Assembly (NCBI RefSeq): GCF_023100805.1
Contig: NZ_CP095855.1
Coordinates: forward strand, 6,861,001 to 6,925,000
Direction of reading: 5' to 3'
Origin: Chitinophaga filiformis
GTDB lineage: Bacteria; Bacteroidota; Bacteroidia; Chitinophagales; Chitinophagaceae
DNA length: 64,000 nucleotides
Of this stretch, positions 61,099 to 64,000 are shown piece by piece. Made by a program: the position numbers and the translations under genes. Position 1 is the stretch's first letter, and every line of letters begins with the position of its first letter. The notes beneath the pieces were generated by a model. It made no database searches. It was not told where the DNA came from and saw only the letters and a program-made list of their open reading frames with translations.

Positions 61099-62496
61099 TT
61101 AATAACCCAAAATCTTTAACATACTCTGGGCGGTCTGTTCCTTGGCATACAGCCAGTCTTTCAGTTGCCCGTTTTTGTCATATCCAACGATCACATGCTT
61201 AGGTGATGGTATGAGACAGTGTTTGATACCGCCGTACCCGCTCAGCTGGTCCTGGTAAGCACCGGTATGGAAGAAGCCAATATAAAGTGGTTCATCTCCG
61301 GATAACTTTGGCAGGAATACTGCATTTATGTGTTCTTCAGAAGTGTAAAAGTCATATCCGTCACAGGTGAGCCCTCCAAGATGGACCTCCTGGTATTCCT
61401 GGTCCCATTTATTGATCGGGAGCATCAGGAACTTCTCACCTATTCCCCAGGTATCCGGCAAGGTGGTAATGAATGAACTGTCGATCATATACCAGTTTTC
61501 CCTGTCGTTCTGCATCTTTTCCCCTACCACGCTGTAGATCACTGCGCCGCTTTCGCCTACGGTGAAAGATCCGAACTCGGTATAGATATCCGGTACCGGT
61601 ACCTTGTTCTTCTTACAAACACTCTTGATATTGGCAACGATCTCATTTACAATATAGTTGTAATCGTAATCGAAGCCCAGGGAATGCTTGATGGGGAACC
61701 CTCCACCTATGTTAATACTATCCAGTTCCGGACAGATCTTCTTCAACTGGCAGTACAGGTTCAACACACGGTTAAATTGGCTCCAGTAATAGATATCATC
61801 CTTGATACCCTTGTTCATGAAAAAGTGAAGCATTTTCAGCTCAAACTTTTCATTTCCCTTCAACTTATCAACATAGAATTCCAATACATCGCGGGAACGG
61901 ATCCCCAATCTGGACGTATAAAAATCAAAGGTCGGCTCCTCTTCTGCCGCAATACGCAGGCCCAGTTTCACCTTATCCTTTGCCCGGATGAATTTCTGAT
62001 AGTCTTCCAGTTCCTCCTTGTTATCCAGTACAGGGATCACATTGCGGAACCCGGAGTTGATCAAACGGGCGATCGCTTTTGTATATGGCTTGGTTTTGTA
62101 ACCATTACAAATTACGAAGGTATCCTTATTGATCTTCTTCCTTTCGTATAATTTGGTAATAATATCAATATCATATGCGAAGGAAGTCTCGATATGTATA
62201 TTGTGTTTCAACGTCTCCTCCATTATAAAGGAGAAATGCGAGCTTTTGGTGCAATAACAATAGTAGTAGTTCCCATCGTACCTATTCTTCTTAATTGCAT
62301 CCTGGAACATTTTCTTCGCCTTATTTATCTGCATTCCGATCTTCGGCAAATAAGTCAGCTTGAAAGGTGTTCCGTACTTGTCGATCAAAGCCTTGATATT
62401 GACCCCATTAAACTCCAGGTAGCTATCCTGTACATCAAATCCTTCCTGCGGAAACTCGAAGGTCTGGTTAACGAGATCTGTGTAGGTGCTGTTCAT
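61099..62496 (-). CDS. speA: Arginine decarboxylase (fold type III, PLP)
   Basis: 465 residues. It decarboxylates arginine to agmatine in polyamine synthesis. The alanine-racemase-like barrel has the PLP Lys in YYYCYCTKSSHFSF, a phosphate-binding glycine loop INIGGGFPIKH, and TEFGSFTVGESGAVIYSV in the C-terminal region. It is shorter than the 630-residue enterobacterial SpeA but matches Bacteroidota proteins annotated as arginine decarboxylase. A close alternative is another basic amino acid or carboxynorspermidine-type decarboxylase. Monocistronic. Confidence 0.85.
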   Translation of the reverse strand: MNSTYTDLVNQTFEFPQEGFDVQDSYLEFNGVNIKALIDKYGTPFKLTYLPKIGMQINKAKKMFQDAIKKNRYDGNYYYCYCTKSSHFSFIMEETLKHNIHIETSFAYDIDIITKLYERKKINKDTFVICNGYKTKPYTKAIARLINSGFRNVIPVLDNKEELEDYQKFIRAKDKVKLGLRIAAEEEPTFDFYTSRLGIRSRDVLEFYVDKLKGNEKFELKMLHFFMNKGIKDDIYYWSQFNRVLNLYCQLKKICPELDSINIGGGFPIKHSLGFDYDYNYIVNEIVANIKSVCKKNKVPVPDIYTEFGSFTVGESGAVIYSVVGEKMQNDRENWYMIDSSFITTLPDTWGIGEKFLMLPINKWDQEYQEVHLGGLTCDGYDFYTSEEHINAVFLPKLSGDEPLYIGFFHTGAYQDQLSGYGGIKHCLIPSPKHVIVGYDKNGQLKDWLYAKEQTAQSMLKILGY

Positions 62497-62604
62497 TTAA
62501 ACCTATGAAACATTTTAAGGATTAGTAAAAAGCAATCACAACCCTCGCTGGAAAACTCCTGGTTTACACACCTACGTCAGTTCGAAACCCAGCAAAATTG
62601 GTTG

Positions 62605-62612
62605 CAAAGCTA
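62605..62612 (-). promoter_or_regulatory. Candidate -7 element for the arginine decarboxylase gene
   Basis: TAGCTTTG on the minus strand matches TAnnTTTG exactly. The nearest TTTG upstream is 23 bp away, longer than ideal. The start codon is 108 bp downstream. Confidence 0.4.
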
Positions 62613-62727
62613 AATATTTTGTCCAATTGGCCGGGCAAAAACTTTCATTTTTTTTTAAATGGTTAGATATTATGCTAAAACGTTACATATCAAGCAATTG
62701 ATGCTAAATACATATGTCATTTTTATG

Positions 62728-63363
62728 CTATCTAAGCAGCTCTATACTCCGCTTTCCTTCGCAGAAAATCAGGTCAAGAATACTCATATCCGGAAGGAAA
62801 CCAACCCGTTCCTGGAACACCTGGGTATAGCGGACGGTGTCTTCGTCTACCTGCTTCCCGGTTGGTTGCAGTGTATCCCTTGCATCAGTAATACCATTAC
62901 CGGCCTCATATGTTTTATGATACTCGTCTGTGAAGGTAACAGGGGTTGAAACGCCAATGATCTTATTAGCCCATTCCAGGCACATCAGGTTCCAGTCAAG
63001 GAGGTAAGATACCTCTTTTGTAAAAAGCCGGCCCAGCTCATCTTCATAATATTCAAACCAGGGTGAACGGCGATAAGCAGACACAAGCGTCTTCCAATGC
63101 AGCGCCTGCCATCTTTCGTCATTACTGATCCTGACATCTTTCATGACAGTTCGCTGGTTCTTGCCGCGGGCGAGGGGAACGCTCAACAATATGCTTCCGT
63201 TCGGTCCGGCGATATAGCAGCGATTACGAAAACTCACCTTCTGGTAGTGTTCATATCTTTCTATCAATAATATATCGTGGTTAATTAAAGTTTTATAAAA
63301 GGAAATATTCGGAAAGTATTGTGATTCAATAAGTAATGTCTTCTTATTTGTATCAGCTGCCAT
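62728..63363 (-). CDS. WbqC family protein
   Basis: 211 residues with IESQYFPNISFYKTLINHD, a family-typical start, then YQKVSFRNRCYIAGPNG, LSVPLARGKNQRTVMKDVRIS and SPWFEYYEDELGRLF. WbqC-like proteins are found in many bacteria, some in O-antigen clusters, and are thought to act on sugar nucleotides or glycans; the reaction is not established. No glycan genes are adjacent. The C-terminus ends FLPDMSILDLIFCEG, consistent with the family. Confidence 0.88.
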   Translation of the reverse strand: MAADTNKKTLLIESQYFPNISFYKTLINHDILLIERYEHYQKVSFRNRCYIAGPNGSILLSVPLARGKNQRTVMKDVRISNDERWQALHWKTLVSAYRRSPWFEYYEDELGRLFTKEVSYLLDWNLMCLEWANKIIGVSTPVTFTDEYHKTYEAGNGITDARDTLQPTGKQVDEDTVRYTQVFQERVGFLPDMSILDLIFCEGKRSIELLR

Positions 63364-63656
63364 ATCGTCAAAAATTGGTGTTTAAGAGCTAAAAATGTAT
63401 GTTTCAAGCAGTTGAAAAGTTTACCTTTAATTAACTGATAAGCAGATTTAATTTCCTGATAAACAATTCATAGAAAAAATATAAAAATGCTATTTTCCTT
63501 AGCATTTCACCGGTTAAAGTAAAAATTCAGGTGAGCGCAAATTTACTAAACTATTTAGTAGCATTTTATTTCATTTTTATCCTTTTTTACCTTCAAGTAA
63601 AATGTTAAGCTGTGGTTTTGAAGAGGTTAAAACTTTCCTAATTCCCCTTCCATCCC

Positions 63657-63687
63657 TTGGCGATATATCCAGTTTAATGTAGGTTTG
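63657..63687 (+). promoter_or_regulatory. Promoter of the LEA-type lipoprotein gene
   Basis: TTG at 63657-63659, a 20-bp spacer, and a perfect TAGGTTTG at 63680-63687; the ATG follows 13 bp later, so the leader is very short. The rest of the 337-bp gap 63364-63700 is AT-rich with no gene. Confidence 0.6.
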
Positions 63688-63700
63688 ATAAAAATTTGTC

Positions 63701-64000
63701 ATGAGATTTTTAAGACTGGGTATACTAATTATGACAATTTGGGGCTTAGTTAGTTCATGCGAAAAGGCAAAAGATTTAGAATTTGTCAGAGTCGCCGGAA
63801 TCAATTTCGACAACCTCGGTTTCTCCAAAAGCATCGTACGGCTGACCCTGGCCTACTATAATCCAAACAATTTTAACCTGAAACTGAAAGACGCTTCCTT
63901 CGATCTTTTCTTTGACGACACCCCGGTCGGACATTCTGTTCAGGATACCATGATCGCCATTCCGGCAAGGGATACTTTTTACTTTCCGGTAAAGCTCGAG
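63701..64000 (+). CDS. LEA type 2 (WHy domain) lipoprotein, truncated by the window edge
   Basis: Only the first 100 codons are inside the window. The protein starts MRFLRLGILIMTIWGLVSSC, a lipoprotein signal with Cys20, and continues FVRVAGINFDNLGFSKSIVR and LAYYNPNNFNLKLKDASFDLF, the NPN-containing pattern of LEA type 2/WHy domains. Such lipoproteins occur in many Bacteroidota and may protect the envelope under stress. No stop is seen, so the gene runs past position 64000. Confidence 0.82.
   Translation, partial: MRFLRLGILIMTIWGLVSSCEKAKDLEFVRVAGINFDNLGFSKSIVRLTLAYYNPNNFNLKLKDASFDLFFDDTPVGHSVQDTMIAIPARDTFYFPVKLE

Noticed and set aside
63577..63834. 85-codon minus-strand frame at the right edge
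   Set aside because: It opposes the start of the LEA-type lipoprotein, which has a promoter, a lipobox and an NPN motif.
1..64000. tRNA or rRNA genes
   Set aside because: I looked for T-loop and CCA-type patterns by eye in the gaps and saw none; a weak match is possible, and a tRNA scan would settle it.

Overview
The window looks like chromosomal DNA of a Bacteroidota member close to Chitinophaga (family Chitinophagaceae). Evidence: a SusD/RagB nutrient-binding lipoprotein, TonB-dependent receptors with CarboxypepD_reg domains, a DUF4249 lipoprotein, an LptD/OstA envelope cluster, BlaI/M56 and head-GIN genes, and promoters of the Bacteroidota type (TTTG, about 19-20 bp, TAnnTTTG). The genus is inferred from protein style, since no rRNA gene is present. 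I found no tRNA, rRNA, CRISPR array, prophage or intact insertion sequence.

Layout. 1-5 kb: SusD, three tandem NG-repeat proteins of the LA_2272 type, and a DUF2798-Crp/Fnr pair. 5-19 kb: a decayed ADP-ribosyltransferase-like gene with its small partner, a GH2 glycosidase, a class A beta-lactamase-like hydrolase, a BamA-like barrel, a MarR-GNAT pair, a HEIGH-type metalloprotease, a divergent SDR/Crp pair, an AraC regulator and PlsC. 20-29 kb: envelope biogenesis, with lptD divergent from amidase-MCE-OstA-NhaA. 29-34 kb: two small barrels, NAD(P)HX repair and a membrane pyrophosphatase. 34.1-35.6 kb: a gene-free block bounded by 216-bp inverted repeats. 35.6-41 kb: an AraC regulator, a small HMA-like protein, a TonB receptor and a DUF4249 lipoprotein. 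41-45 kb: BlaI, an M56 sensor and a papain-like peptidase. 45-53 kb: acylphosphatase, 2H phosphoesterase, tpiA, a GlmU-like protein, L31 type B, YajQ and an ECF sigma operon. 53-64 kb: an outer membrane barrel, lgt-hemerythrin, bacilliredoxin, Hsp20, arginine decarboxylase, WbqC, and a truncated LEA-type lipoprotein at the right edge.

How the genes work together. The strongest functional unit is the envelope cluster: LPS export (LptD, OstA), lipid transport (MCE) and peptidoglycan cleavage (amidase). A second is the ECF sigma operon with a likely membrane regulator and two secreted beta-helix-like proteins. A third is the BlaI/M56 pair, whose promoter carries two near-identical operator palindromes.

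The most unusual material is non-coding. It includes the 216-bp inverted repeats enclosing tandem units of about 165 bp, a 77-bp tandem array, an 11-bp x5 repeat present at two sites 41 kb apart in opposite orientation, and two cases where the 3' end of a gene is repeated downstream as a decaying remnant. I do not see a clearly new multi-gene system. The best candidates for undescribed elements are these repeat blocks and a possible structured small RNA near 60.6 kb.
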